From: Rhizobiaceae bacterium
GTDB lineage: Bacteria > Pseudomonadota > Alphaproteobacteria > Rhizobiales > Rhizobiaceae
NCBI GenBank assembly: GCA_019635775.1
Contig: JAHBYU010000001.1
Location: 434,001 to 498,000, forward strand
Length of the DNA: 64,000 bases
Direction of reading: 5' to 3'
Shown here: piece by piece, positions 8,327 to 16,339 of the stretch
Layout of the letters: every line of letters starts with the position of its first letter
How positions within the stretch are numbered: position 1 is the first letter of the stretch
Notes under the pieces: generated by a model
Databases searched by the model: none
What the model was told of the DNA's origin: nothing
Seen by the model: only the letters and a program-made list of their open reading frames with translations
Program-made: the position numbers and the translations under genes

Positions 8327-10276
8327 ACGCATCAGCCAAGGCTCGGGCCAGGGCTGCGGTACAAGAAGATCGAAGACGGCATAGATCGCAATCGTCGTAC
8401 CCAGCCCGTAGACGGCGGATCGCGGCAGGCTTTTTGCGCCGCTGATTGCGAGTGCCGCCGTCACGAAAAGGAAGCTCGCCGCAAGGTGACCGACGGACAG
8501 GATCAGCATCGCGAGTATGACCACCAGAACGGTTATCCGCATGTTGCCGCGCAGGCCTGCCTCCCTCTCCGGCAGCCACTCCCCGGCCGGAGACGATGAG
8601 ACGGGCTGGCCCTTGGCATGGCTGCGCAGCCTGACGCCAGTCTGGACAAAGATGACGGCGACGATCAGGGCCAGAATTGAGGCCGTAAGGAGCGGAAAAA
8701 CGCTTGCTTCGAAAGGAAAGCGAAACGAAGTGGCGCAAGCAGCAAGCGCAGTCAAAAGCAGGGCGAGCGAAAAAATGCCGTCGGGCAACGCAGCAGGCAG
8801 GGCGATCGGTTTGCCTTCGGCCTTTTTCCAGACGAGCGCCTGCCGGGCAAAACCCGCGACCGCCAACGCGAGCAGCACGATGACCACCGGCCGGCCAAGC
8901 CAGCCCCAACCGTGGATCTGATAGGCCAGGAAAAACTGGCTTTCCAGCGAAGGCCCCAGGACGAAACCAAGCGAGAAAGCCGCGCGCGGCCAGTTCAACT
9001 GCTTCGTGGCCATGCCAAGGAAGCCGATCCCGGCCAGCATCGCGAAGTCCAGCGCGCTCATGTTTGTCTGGTAGGAGCCGACCAGCATGAAGGTGAGGAT
9101 CATGGGGACGAGCAATGCCGAAGGTACCCCTGCAACGCGCGCGAGGGGCCTTGTAAGCAGGAGGCAAGCCACGGCTCCGATGATGTTGGCAAGCGCGATG
9201 CTGAGGACCATCGACACGGTCAGCGACGCATGCTTGCCAAGCATGTCCGGGCCCGGCACGAGCCCCTGCACCAGAAACGCTCCAAGCAGGATGCTCATCG
9301 AGGCGGAGCCGGGAACGCCGAAGGCGACGGTCGGGATCAACGAACCGCCTTCCTTGGCGTTGTTGGCGCTTTCGGGGGCGATCACGCCACGCACATTGCC
9401 TTCGCCGAATTTGGGACCGGTGTTCCTGAGGCTGGCAGCGTGACCGTAAGCGATCCAGTCGAGAGCGGCGACGCCAACGCCCGGCACTGCGCCCAGGACC
9501 GTCCCTATCCAACTGCAACGGATAACGAGCGGCCATTCCCGTAGCGTGTCCCTCATGCCCTGGAACATCCCTGCATAGGAGGGCGCCGAGGCGTTCGCCT
9601 GCACCGAGCCGCGCGTCAGGAAGGCCGCCATTTCGGGAATTCCAAACAATCCGAGGAAGACCACGACGATTGGCAGGCCTTCCCAGAGATACACCTGTCC
9701 GAAGGTCCACCGATGAACCCCTGCATTGGCGTCGATGCCGATGAAGGACGCCAGCAGGCCGAGCAGGGCTGCTGCGAAGCCTTTCAAAGGCTGGCTGCCG
9801 GCCAGCATGGCTACCATCGAAAGGCCGAATGCGCTGACCGCGAAGAAGTCCGGCGTCTGCATGGCCAGCACCAGGGGGCGCATGACTGGTATGGACAGCG
9901 CCAGAAGCGCGGCACCGAATACGCCGCCGATCATCGAGGCCATGTAGGCGGCGCCAAACGCCCGCGCGGCCTCGCCGTTCCTGGCCATGGCATGTCCGTC
10001 CACGACAGTCGCCACCGCGCCCACGGTGCCGGGAACACCGAACAGGACGGCCGGGATCGTGTCCGATGTCGTGGTCACCGATCCCATTCCGAGCAGCAGT
10101 GCGAATGCGGAATACGGATCCATCTGGTAGGTGAGGGGCACCAGAAGCGCCATGCCGAAGATGCCGCCTATGCCCGGAACGACACCAATGACCAGGCCGA
10201 CGAAGACGCCGGCGAAAAGCATCATCATCCTGTAGGGTTCAGCAAGTTCGGCCAACGCCGTCAGGACGACATCCAA
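8312..10276 (-). CDS. tripartite tricarboxylate transporter membrane protein, TctA-TctB fusion
   Basis: The product is 654 residues. Roughly residues 1-500 are TctA, the large membrane subunit of the TTT family, with the signature GVVPGIGGIFGMALLVPLTYQMDP near residue 30 and SDTIPAVLFGVPGT near 110, a repeat of which recurs near residue 310 (GSLIPTVAFGVPGS). After about residue 500 a further four-helix block (starting FSLALLLTALAACATSFRFPF) matches TctB, the small membrane subunit, so the two are fused; most TTT systems encode them separately. The start is TTG with GGAGG nine bases upstream. With the TctC gene 42 bases upstream it makes a sodium- or proton-driven importer for a carboxylate. 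The adjoining carrier/thioesterase gene suggests that this carboxylate, or a relative, is handled as a thioester. Confidence 0.88.
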   Translation of the reverse strand: MDVVLTALAELAEPYRMMMLFAGVFVGLVIGVVPGIGGIFGMALLVPLTYQMDPYSAFALLLGMGSVTTTSDTIPAVLFGVPGTVGAVATVVDGHAMARNGEAARAFGAAYMASMIGGVFGAALLALSIPVMRPLVLAMQTPDFFAVSAFGLSMVAMLAGSQPLKGFAAALLGLLASFIGIDANAGVHRWTFGQVYLWEGLPIVVVFLGLFGIPEMAAFLTRGSVQANASAPSYAGMFQGMRDTLREWPLVIRCSWIGTVLGAVPGVGVAALDWIAYGHAASLRNTGPKFGEGNVRGVIAPESANNAKEGGSLIPTVAFGVPGSASMSILLGAFLVQGLVPGPDMLGKHASLTVSMVLSIALANIIGAVACLLLTRPLARVAGVPSALLVPMILTFMLVGSYQTNMSALDFAMLAGIGFLGMATKQLNWPRAAFSLGFVLGPSLESQFFLAYQIHGWGWLGRPVVIVLLALAVAGFARQALVWKKAEGKPIALPAALPDGIFSLALLLTALAACATSFRFPFEASVFPLLTASILALIVAVIFVQTGVRLRSHAKGQPVSSSPAGEWLPEREAGLRGNMRITVLVVILAMLILSVGHLAASFLFVTAALAISGAKSLPRSAVYGLGTTIAIYAVFDLLVPQPWPEPWLMRLFSL

Positions 10277-10318
10277 CTTGTCCGACCTCCGGATTCCGTC
10301 GTGTTGCCTGCGGTGTCG

Positions 10319-11311
10319 CTACCTGACGAGGTCGCGGGCGGCCGCAATGACCGTAGGATCGCTCTTCAACCGCGCCGCGACGATCAGCTCAAGCTTGTCG
10401 CCAGCGGTAGGGTCGACGTTGAACTCATCCGTTTTTCGGGCGTCCGCCAGGAAGTCAGGATCCTTCATCATGGCTTCGAAGCCCTTGCGCATGTCGGCAA
10501 TGGTTTGCGCCGACGCACCAGCAGGGAGGACAAAGGGAAAATCGTAGTCCCGCAACGATTCAATCAGGTCTGCCGCATTGCGCTGCAAAGGATCTGTAAC
10601 AGCCTCTGAAACACGCGGGACCGAATTGTATTCCTTGACGTCCGCGCGGCCGAAACGCGCGATCACGTTCAAGCGGTCGCGCAAGCCTCGGCCGACGAGA
10701 TCCTTGTAGGAGAAGGTGCAATGCCCCGCGATCTCGCCACGCTCGATGGCAAGCTCGATATCCGCCACCCCGTCAAAACCGGTAACGATCCTGAAACGGG
10801 CACCGAGAGCGTTCCTGGCCAGGGCCGCAAAAAGATAGGTTGTGCTGCTTTTGCCGGACGCTCCGATCAGGAATTCCTTCGATGTAAAATCACCGAGGGT
10901 CTCTATGCCGGACGTCTTGGACACAGCGCAGAAAGACTCCACGGCGCCAAGCGAGGCCAGCCATCCGAAGGACAGCGGATCGTAGTCGACATTGTCGGGG
11001 TCCAGAAGTGGAGCCAGTGCTGCGCCCGGACCAATGCCTCCCACGATGCTTCCATCCGCGGCGAGACCGCCTGCAAGAAGTTGCGCGAGCTTGATACTGC
11101 CGCCACCCGGAACGTTCTGGACAATGATTTCCGGGTTCCCCGGCAGGAAGCGTCCAAGATGTCGTGCGACAAGCCTGCTTGCCATGTCATACGAGCCACC
11201 TGCGCCATAGCCGACCTGGATCGTCACGGGGTCGGCAGCATGCGCACTGCCGGAGAGCGCAAGAGCCAGCATGCCAATTGTCGCGATGGATAAAAGCCTT
11301 CTGAAAAACAT
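10319..11311 (-). CDS. TTT-family periplasmic solute-binding protein (TctC/Bug type)
   Basis: The product is 330 residues, usual for the family. A signal peptide (MFFRRLLSIATIGMLALALSGSAHA) is followed by the Bug-protein fold, with VTIQVGYGAGGSYDMASRLVARHLGRFLPG and PEIIVQNVPGGGSIKLAQLL early on. These segments form the carboxylate-binding pocket loops in the family. It should capture an organic acid in the periplasm and deliver it to the TctAB membrane protein encoded next. The gene sits between the carrier/thioesterase gene (14-base gap upstream) and the TctAB gene, so all three are very likely one transcript. The ligand is unknown; Bug proteins bind many di- and tricarboxylates and some amino acids. 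Confidence 0.88.
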   Translation of the reverse strand: MFFRRLLSIATIGMLALALSGSAHAADPVTIQVGYGAGGSYDMASRLVARHLGRFLPGNPEIIVQNVPGGGSIKLAQLLAGGLAADGSIVGGIGPGAALAPLLDPDNVDYDPLSFGWLASLGAVESFCAVSKTSGIETLGDFTSKEFLIGASGKSSTTYLFAALARNALGARFRIVTGFDGVADIELAIERGEIAGHCTFSYKDLVGRGLRDRLNVIARFGRADVKEYNSVPRVSEAVTDPLQRNAADLIESLRDYDFPFVLPAGASAQTIADMRKGFEAMMKDPDFLADARKTDEFNVDPTAGDKLELIVAARLKSDPTVIAAARDLVR

Positions 11312-11325
11312 GGCTGCCTTTCCAG

Positions 11326-12396
11326 TTACGCGTCAGCCCGGTCCGGCTGATGTGAGCATTCGGGCGACGGGGAGGAGGTTTCCGTATCGTCTTGCGACAG
11401 GAACGCCAGGATTTCCCGCGCCACCGTGTCGCTGTTTGCGCTGTTAAGATTCAGGTGTCCGCCGTCGAGAACCATCGTTCGCATCCGTCCGCAGCCTGCG
11501 TGCCATTGCCTGTATTGCTCGACGGTGTGAGGCGCCCATTCAGCGCTCGCAAGCAGCAGGACATCACAAGGGTAGACCGGCGGTGTGTAGCCCGCCATTG
11601 ATCGAAACATCATCTTCTCAAACGACTTGCGGCGCGCCATGCGCCCGCGCGGGGTCCGATCCAGTCCAAGCCTGTCGAAGAGAACGCGAAGAAGATTGCG
11701 ATACCACGCAAGGTACTCCAGGCGGAGCTTCAGGAGGGGTATCATCCTGTCCGGCTTCGGCCGGAGCCAGTGGGAACCGAGCGGTGGCGGGTCCAGCAGG
11801 ATGAGGCGCGGTTTGATGCCTCGATCGAGATAGGCCTTTCGGCCGATCTCGATCGCTATGATGCCTCCCATGCACAGGCCACCAACAGTCGATGGTGGCC
11901 GGCCGGTGGCGCTTTCCATGGCGTGGTAATAGTCATCCACCATATCGGCCAGCGATCGGTGCGGGTATTCGCCCGGCTCAATGCCGCGAGCGCGCAGGGC
12001 CATCACGGCATACCGTTGCTTCAGCCGATCTCCGAAACGGTCTGCAAAAAGGGCGGTTCCGGCGACACCGTGAACAAAGACAAGAGGCTCGCTGCCTCCG
12101 CACCCCGGGACCGACACGACCAGATCGCTTGAGCCCTCGTCAGCTTCCGATGCAATCAGTCTCGCAAGTTCGCCGGGAGTCGGAGCTTCGAGAAGGATCG
12201 CCGTCGGCAGGACACGGCTGAACCGGTGCTGCAGGGCAAGGACGAGATTTTCCGCAATCAGGGAGTCGCCTCCCAGATCGAAAAAGTTGTCGTCCGGCCC
12301 TACGGAGCCCTGTTTTAGTTCCGCCGCAAATATCGACGCAATTATGCTGACGCTGTCGGCGGGACGCGCGGTGGCGTTGTTCAAGCCGCCCCCCAT
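11326..12396 (-). CDS. carrier-protein/thioesterase didomain with Cys in the nucleophile position
   Basis: The product is 356 residues. Residues about 12-85 are a phosphopantetheine carrier domain with the attachment motif DNFFDLGGDSL, Ser45 being the modified residue. Residues about 93-335 are an alpha/beta-hydrolase thioesterase of the NRPS TE type: VFVHGVAG (oxyanion loop), nucleophile elbow G173-L-C175-M-G177, ILLD202 and GGH314 as the remaining triad candidates. The usual Ser of GxSxG is therefore Cys. A Pro/Ser-rich tail follows. No condensation, reductase or other catalytic domain is present. It is first in an operon with a TTT transporter and faces the adenylation-enzyme gene. The simplest reading is that the adenylation enzyme loads Ser45 and the thioesterase transfers or releases the acyl group. 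Product unknown. The start ATG at 12396 has a modest GGGG site. Confidence 0.85.
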   Translation of the reverse strand: MGGGLNNATARPADSVSIIASIFAAELKQGSVGPDDNFFDLGGDSLIAENLVLALQHRFSRVLPTAILLEAPTPGELARLIASEADEGSSDLVVSVPGCGGSEPLVFVHGVAGTALFADRFGDRLKQRYAVMALRARGIEPGEYPHRSLADMVDDYYHAMESATGRPPSTVGGLCMGGIIAIEIGRKAYLDRGIKPRLILLDPPPLGSHWLRPKPDRMIPLLKLRLEYLAWYRNLLRVLFDRLGLDRTPRGRMARRKSFEKMMFRSMAGYTPPVYPCDVLLLASAEWAPHTVEQYRQWHAGCGRMRTMVLDGGHLNLNSANSDTVAREILAFLSQDDTETSSPSPECSHQPDRADA

Positions 12397-12626
12397 ACCC
12401 CGTTATTTCCCCTGCCGACTGACTTAACGTATTCCGTAAGGTGACACAACGTTTCGGCACCGCAGCATAGCGGCTCCTCAATTCTGAACCGACCGGCCGA
12501 AGCGGCAAACCTTGCCTTGCGGCAAGCCGAACTTTGGCACATGTTCCGAATGCGGCAGCGCAACAAGCGGTCGCTGCCTTACTCCCAAGATACTCACTTC
12601 TGATTGACCGAAAGGATACGCGCCTG

Positions 12627-13462
12627 ATGGGTACGATTACAACGAAGGACGGTGTCGAGATTTTCTACAAGGACTGGGGCCCGAAGGACGCCCAGCCGAT
12701 CCATTTCCACCACGGCTGGCCGCTTTCGGCGGACGACTGGGACAACCAGATGCTGTTCTTTCTCCATAAGGGCTACCGCGTCGTCGCGCATGACCGTCGC
12801 GGGCATGGCCGTTCCTCGCAGGGCGACAGCGGACATGACATGGACCACTATGCCGCGGACGCCTCGGCGGTGGTCGAGCATCTGGACCTGAAGAATTCCG
12901 TGCATATCGGCCATTCGACTGGAGGGGGCCAGGTCGCACGCTACGTTGCGAAGTTCGGAGAGCCGCAGGGGCGTGTCGCCAAGGCGGTCCTGATGAGCGC
13001 GGTGCCCCCCTGATGGTCAAGACCGAGAAGAACCCTGGCGGGTTGCCGATCGAAGTCTTCGACGGTTTCAGGGCAGCGCTGGCGGCCAATCGCGCGCAGT
13101 TCTTCCTCGATGTTCCGGCAGGACCGTTCTATGGCTACAACCGGCCCGGCGCGAAGGCCGACCAGGGCGTCATCTACAACTGGTGGCGGCAGGGCATGAT
13201 GGGCGGCGCCAAGGCCCACTACGATGGCATCAAGGCGTTCTCCGAAACGGACCAGACCGAGGACCTGAAGGCGATTTCGGTTCCGACGCTTGTCATGCAT
13301 GGCGACGACGACCAGATCGTTCCCTATGCCGACTCCGCTCCGCTTTCCGTCAAGCTCCTGAAGAACGGCATCCTGAAGACCTATCCGGGTTTCCCGCATG
13401 GCATGGCGACCACGCATGCCGACGTGATCAACGCGGACCTGCTGGCCTTCATCCAGAGCTGA
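12627..13462 (+). pseudogene. non-heme chloroperoxidase-like alpha/beta hydrolase gene with a one-base frameshift
   Basis: The first part (12627-13013) encodes [18 protein letters not shown], the oxyanion segment [12 protein letters not shown] and the nucleophile elbow GHSTGGG, and stops after VLMSAVPP. The second part, in another frame from about 13013, continues without loss: MVKTEKNPGG ... VPTLVMHGDDDQIVP (acid) ... GFPHGMATTHAD (His). Family members read AVPPLMVKTE across this point, so one C is missing from the run of six C at 13005-13010; with seven, a 278-residue protein of normal length results. The family comprises cofactor-free haloperoxidases/perhydrolases, in practice esterase-like. 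The ATG at 12627 follows AAAGGA. Everything else is intact, so this is either a sequencing slip in the homopolymer or a very recent lesion. Confidence 0.85.
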
Positions 13463-13492
13463 GCGTCGCGCGTTTAAAGCAAAGAAGAAAGA

Positions 13493-13511
13493 AGGGGGAG
13501 GGAGCCTCCCC
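13493..13511 (+). terminator. hairpin after the hydrolase frame, possible terminator
   Basis: GGGGGAGG at 13493-13500 pairs with CCTCCCC plus a wobble T at 13504-13511 around a three-base loop, 30 bases after the hydrolase stop. Only a short mixed TCTTCT tract follows, so termination is possible but not well supported. Confidence 0.3.
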
Positions 13512-13642
13512 TCTTCTCAATGTATCACGCCGACGTCGGCCGCGTTTCAACAACGTAACGCTTCCACGTGTGAGAAGCATCGGCGCGTTACCCTGCAGGA
13601 ATAGACAGCGATCCATAAGTGTTGCTCCCTTCGGAGGAAATC

Positions 13643-14470
13643 ATGAGATCGCTATTCGGGCTGGTGGCAGTTGCCGCCGGCGCTCTTGCTTGTACTTCAT
13701 TGCCGTCGGTTGCCAAGGAACAGGTCGGACAGGCAACTTTGATCCGCACAGCCGTCACTGGCGACAGCGGAACGATTGCCGTCAAATCGCCAGTCTATCG
13801 GGACGAGCGTATCCGTACATCGAAAAGCGGGCTGGGCGAGTTCCGGTTCGTGGACGGGACGAAGTTTGCGGTGGGCGGCAATTCGTCGGTGGTCATCGAT
13901 CGCTTTGTCTATGACTCATCCAAGACGTTCGAAAGCCTGACGCTGAATGCGGCGCGCGGGTCGTTCAGGTGGATCAGCGGCAAGTCGAAATCGGACGCCT
14001 ACAAGATCGTCACGCCTGCCGGCACCATCGGCGTGCGCGGCACCCGCTTCGACATCTATGTCGGGCCTGACGGCACGACATCCGTCGTTCTCCTGTCGGG
14101 CAGGGCGCAGTTCTGCGGCTCGAACGGCTGCCAGGAGTTGCGTCGCCGGTGCGATGTCGTGGTGGCGACGCCCGGAGGCGGGGTCACGGGTGCGACCCGT
14201 GTCGATCAAAGCATATTCCAGCAGGTCGGCAACGATCGCGCATTTCCGTTCCTGACCGGCAGGCAGCAGCTTTCCCGCAGCTTCTACTCAACGACCGGAA
14301 GTTGCGGACTGTCGGCCTTCGGAAATTCTCCGGGCCAGAAGGATCGCGGTGACGGCAGAACGCCGTCGCGTGGCACTCCCGGTGGCGGCGGCAATGGCGG
14401 TGGAGGCGATGGCGGCGGCAATGGCGGTGGAGGCGATGGCGGCGACGGGGGCTGCGACGCTTGCAATTAG
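13643..14470 (+). CDS. secreted FecR-domain protein with Gly-rich tail
   Basis: The product is 275 residues. GGAGG at 13633-13637 places the start at 13643, giving a signal peptide (MRSLFGLVAVAAGALACTSLPSVAK). Residues about 35-160 are a FecR domain: GQATLIRTAVTGD, SGLGEFRFVDGTKFAVGGNSS, ARGSFRWISGKS and the very typical IVTPAGTIGVRGTRFD. Unlike FecR sigma-factor regulators it has no N-terminal cytoplasmic domain or central membrane helix, so it belongs to the exported stand-alone FecR group of unknown role. The C-terminus is a flexible Gly/Asn/Asp tail built from two perfect 27-base DNA repeats, ending CDACN. The four Cys at CGSNGC and in the tail suggest disulfides. No functional partner is adjacent. 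Confidence 0.8.
   Translation: MRSLFGLVAVAAGALACTSLPSVAKEQVGQATLIRTAVTGDSGTIAVKSPVYRDERIRTSKSGLGEFRFVDGTKFAVGGNSSVVIDRFVYDSSKTFESLTLNAARGSFRWISGKSKSDAYKIVTPAGTIGVRGTRFDIYVGPDGTTSVVLLSGRAQFCGSNGCQELRRRCDVVVATPGGGVTGATRVDQSIFQQVGNDRAFPFLTGRQQLSRSFYSTTGSCGLSAFGNSPGQKDRGDGRTPSRGTPGGGGNGGGGDGGGNGGGGDGGDGGCDACN
14384..14437 (+). repeat. two perfect 27-base tandem repeats
   Basis: Positions 14384-14410 and 14411-14437 are identical and encode GGGNGGGGD twice in the tail of the FecR-domain protein. A partial third unit (GGCGGCGAC) follows. Such a repeat can change copy number by slippage without breaking the frame. Confidence 0.85.
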
Positions 14471-14525
14471 CAGTCGCGCGGTATGAGCAGACCGGCACTT
14501 TTGTTGCCGGCTTGCCCTCGCAGAT

Positions 14526-15536
14526 TTATCCGTCCGAGACACCCGCTTCGGCGAAGCTTGCCATGCCTGCATGGCAAGCCAGCGCCGAGCGCACGACATT
14601 GACCGCAAGGCATGCTCCCGACCCTTCGCCCAGCCGCATGCCGAGATCGAGGAGCGGCTTGAGCCCAAGCGCTTCCAACAGGCGGTGATGACCGGCTTCC
14701 GCAGATACGTGGGCGGCGAGCACATGCGCAAGCCCGTTCGGGTCAAGCTTGTGAAGTGGGGCTGCTGCCGCCGTGCAGACGAACCCGTCCAGCAGAACCG
14801 GGACGTTCCTGTGCCTTGCGGCCAGCGTTGCGCCCATGATCGCGGCAAGTTCGCGTCCGCCAAGTGCCGCGGCGATCCGCAACGGATGTTCGAGAACGTC
14901 CTTGTGGCGGACAAGGCCCTTTTCGACCGCTACCGCCTTGCGCTGCAGCCCGGCGTCGTCAACTCCCGTTCCGCGTCCCACCCAGCTGGCCGGCTCGCCG
15001 CCGAACAGGGCGGATGCGATGGCAGCCGCCGTTGTCGTATTGCCGATGCCCATCTCTCCGAAGCAGGCAAGGTCGGTGTCTTCGCGCACGGCTTCGTATC
15101 CGGCCGAAACGGCTGACAGGAAATCGGCTTCGTTCATGGCGACTTCCTGCGTGAAGTCGCCGGTCGGCCGCTCGACCTCCAGCGGCACTACAGAAAGCTC
15201 CGCACCCGCAATTCGCGACAGCTGATTGATCGCTGCGCCGCCGCCCGCGAAGTTCGCCACCATCTGATGTGTCACCTCTGCGGGGAAGGCGGAGACACCC
15301 TGCGCGGTCACGCCGTGCGATCCGGCGAAGATGACGACCTGCACCTTGTCCAGCCGTGGCATCTCGCGACCCTGCCATTTGGCCAGCCAGGCAGCGATTT
15401 CCTCAAGTCGCCCGAGGCTGCCCTGCGGCTTGGTCAGGATGGCCTGGCGGGCGAGGGCGGCTGCAGCCGCCTGTTCGTTGCCGGCAGGCAGCGCGGCGCA
15501 GGATGAGCGCAATTCATCAAGGGATTTGAAGGACAT
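14526..15536 (-). CDS. cobT: nicotinate-nucleotide--dimethylbenzimidazole phosphoribosyltransferase
   Basis: The product is 336 residues, full length. CobT moves phosphoribose from nicotinate mononucleotide to 5,6-dimethylbenzimidazole, giving alpha-ribazole phosphate for the lower ligand of cobalamin. Family landmarks are visible: PQGSLGRLEEIAAWLAKWQG near the N-terminus, VVIFAGSHGVTAQGVSAFPAEVT, the glycine-rich FGEMGIGNTTTAAAIASALFG, VLLDGFVCTAAAAPLHKL, and the C-terminal LDLGMRLGEGSGACLAVNVVRSA with the catalytic Glu. It is the last gene of the leftward run cobA-cobB-cobS-cobT, 44 bases after cobS. Do not confuse it with the cobaltochelatase subunit that is also called CobT in Pseudomonas denitrificans nomenclature. 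Confidence 0.95.
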   Translation of the reverse strand: MSFKSLDELRSSCAALPAGNEQAAAAALARQAILTKPQGSLGRLEEIAAWLAKWQGREMPRLDKVQVVIFAGSHGVTAQGVSAFPAEVTHQMVANFAGGGAAINQLSRIAGAELSVVPLEVERPTGDFTQEVAMNEADFLSAVSAGYEAVREDTDLACFGEMGIGNTTTAAAIASALFGGEPASWVGRGTGVDDAGLQRKAVAVEKGLVRHKDVLEHPLRIAAALGGRELAAIMGATLAARHRNVPVLLDGFVCTAAAAPLHKLDPNGLAHVLAAHVSAEAGHHRLLEALGLKPLLDLGMRLGEGSGACLAVNVVRSALACHAGMASFAEAGVSDG

Positions 15537-15580
15537 GACCGTTGTGCTCCGGGATCGTTTCAGGACGTTCAGAGTTCGAT

Positions 15581-16339
15581 TCAGGCGAGGATGGTGGCGG
15601 CGACAATCAGAACGGTGATCTCGCCAAGCTGCTGCAGCGCTCCGAGAGTGTCGCCGGTCTGGCCGCCTATCTGGCGCTTGCAGAGGAAGCGGAAGGCGAA
15701 GAAAACAAGCGCCAGACAGGCCGCTGCAACGATCGTGGCGCTTATGCCTAGGCCGACGAACATGACGACGGCCCCGATGGCGAGTGCGGTCATGGCGCTT
15801 CGCGCCTCGACATTTCCTGCTCCGCTCGCGAGGCCGTCCGTCCTTGCCGGAGGCATGATGTTCATGAAGGCGGGAAGGAGCGCCCGCGATGCGGTGTGAG
15901 CCGCGAGCAGGCTCCAGAAAACGAGCGACGGCTCGACCAAGGAGACAATTGCGCTCCAGCGCAGAAGCATCGACATCAAAAGCGCCGACGCACCGTAAGC
16001 CCCTATGCGGCTGTCGCGCATGATCTCAAGCTTGCGTTCTCGGGTTTTTCCGCCTCCGAAGCCGTCGGCCACGTCGGAAAGCCCATCCTCATGCAGGCAG
16101 CCACTGACCAGCATGGTTGCGCAGAGTGCGAGTGCTCCGGCTATCATGAAGGGCACGCCAAGACCGGTGGTAATCACGTAGACCAAGCCGCCCGCCAACC
16201 CCACGGCCAAACCCGCAATCGGTGCTGCCCAGATTGCCGACCCCAGCGTTCGCGGCCCAAAATCGAGCATGGGCAGCGGCAGGCGTGTGAAGAAAACCAG
16301 GCACAAGGCGATATCGTCTGCGATCCCGCGTGGCGTCAT
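15581..16339 (-). CDS. cobS: adenosylcobinamide-GDP ribazoletransferase (cobalamin synthase)
   Basis: The product is 252 residues and very hydrophobic, with about six membrane helices. CobS (CobV in P. denitrificans naming) joins alpha-ribazole to adenosylcobinamide-GDP in the inner membrane, the last assembly step of cobalamin. The metal-binding signature HEDGLSDVADGFGGGKTRERKLEIMRDSRIGAYGA is intact, as is the N-terminal FFTRLPLP. The start overlaps the cobB stop as ATGA, so the two are translationally coupled. Its product acts together with that of the next gene, cobT, which supplies the ribazole unit. Confidence 0.95.
   Translation of the reverse strand: MTPRGIADDIALCLVFFTRLPLPMLDFGPRTLGSAIWAAPIAGLAVGLAGGLVYVITTGLGVPFMIAGALALCATMLVSGCLHEDGLSDVADGFGGGKTRERKLEIMRDSRIGAYGASALLMSMLLRWSAIVSLVEPSLVFWSLLAAHTASRALLPAFMNIMPPARTDGLASGAGNVEARSAMTALAIGAVVMFVGLGISATIVAAACLALVFFAFRFLCKRQIGGQTGDTLGALQQLGEITVLIVAATILA

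Noticed and set aside
14384..14454. CRISPR-like array
   Set aside because: The repeats are adjacent without spacers, in frame, and encode a Gly-rich tail. No cas gene is present and no CRISPR array was seen in the window.
14471..14525. Terminator between the FecR gene and cobT
   Set aside because: CCGGCA and TGCCGG at about 14491-14509 can form a six-pair stem, but neither strand has a T tract after it, so the support is too weak to list.
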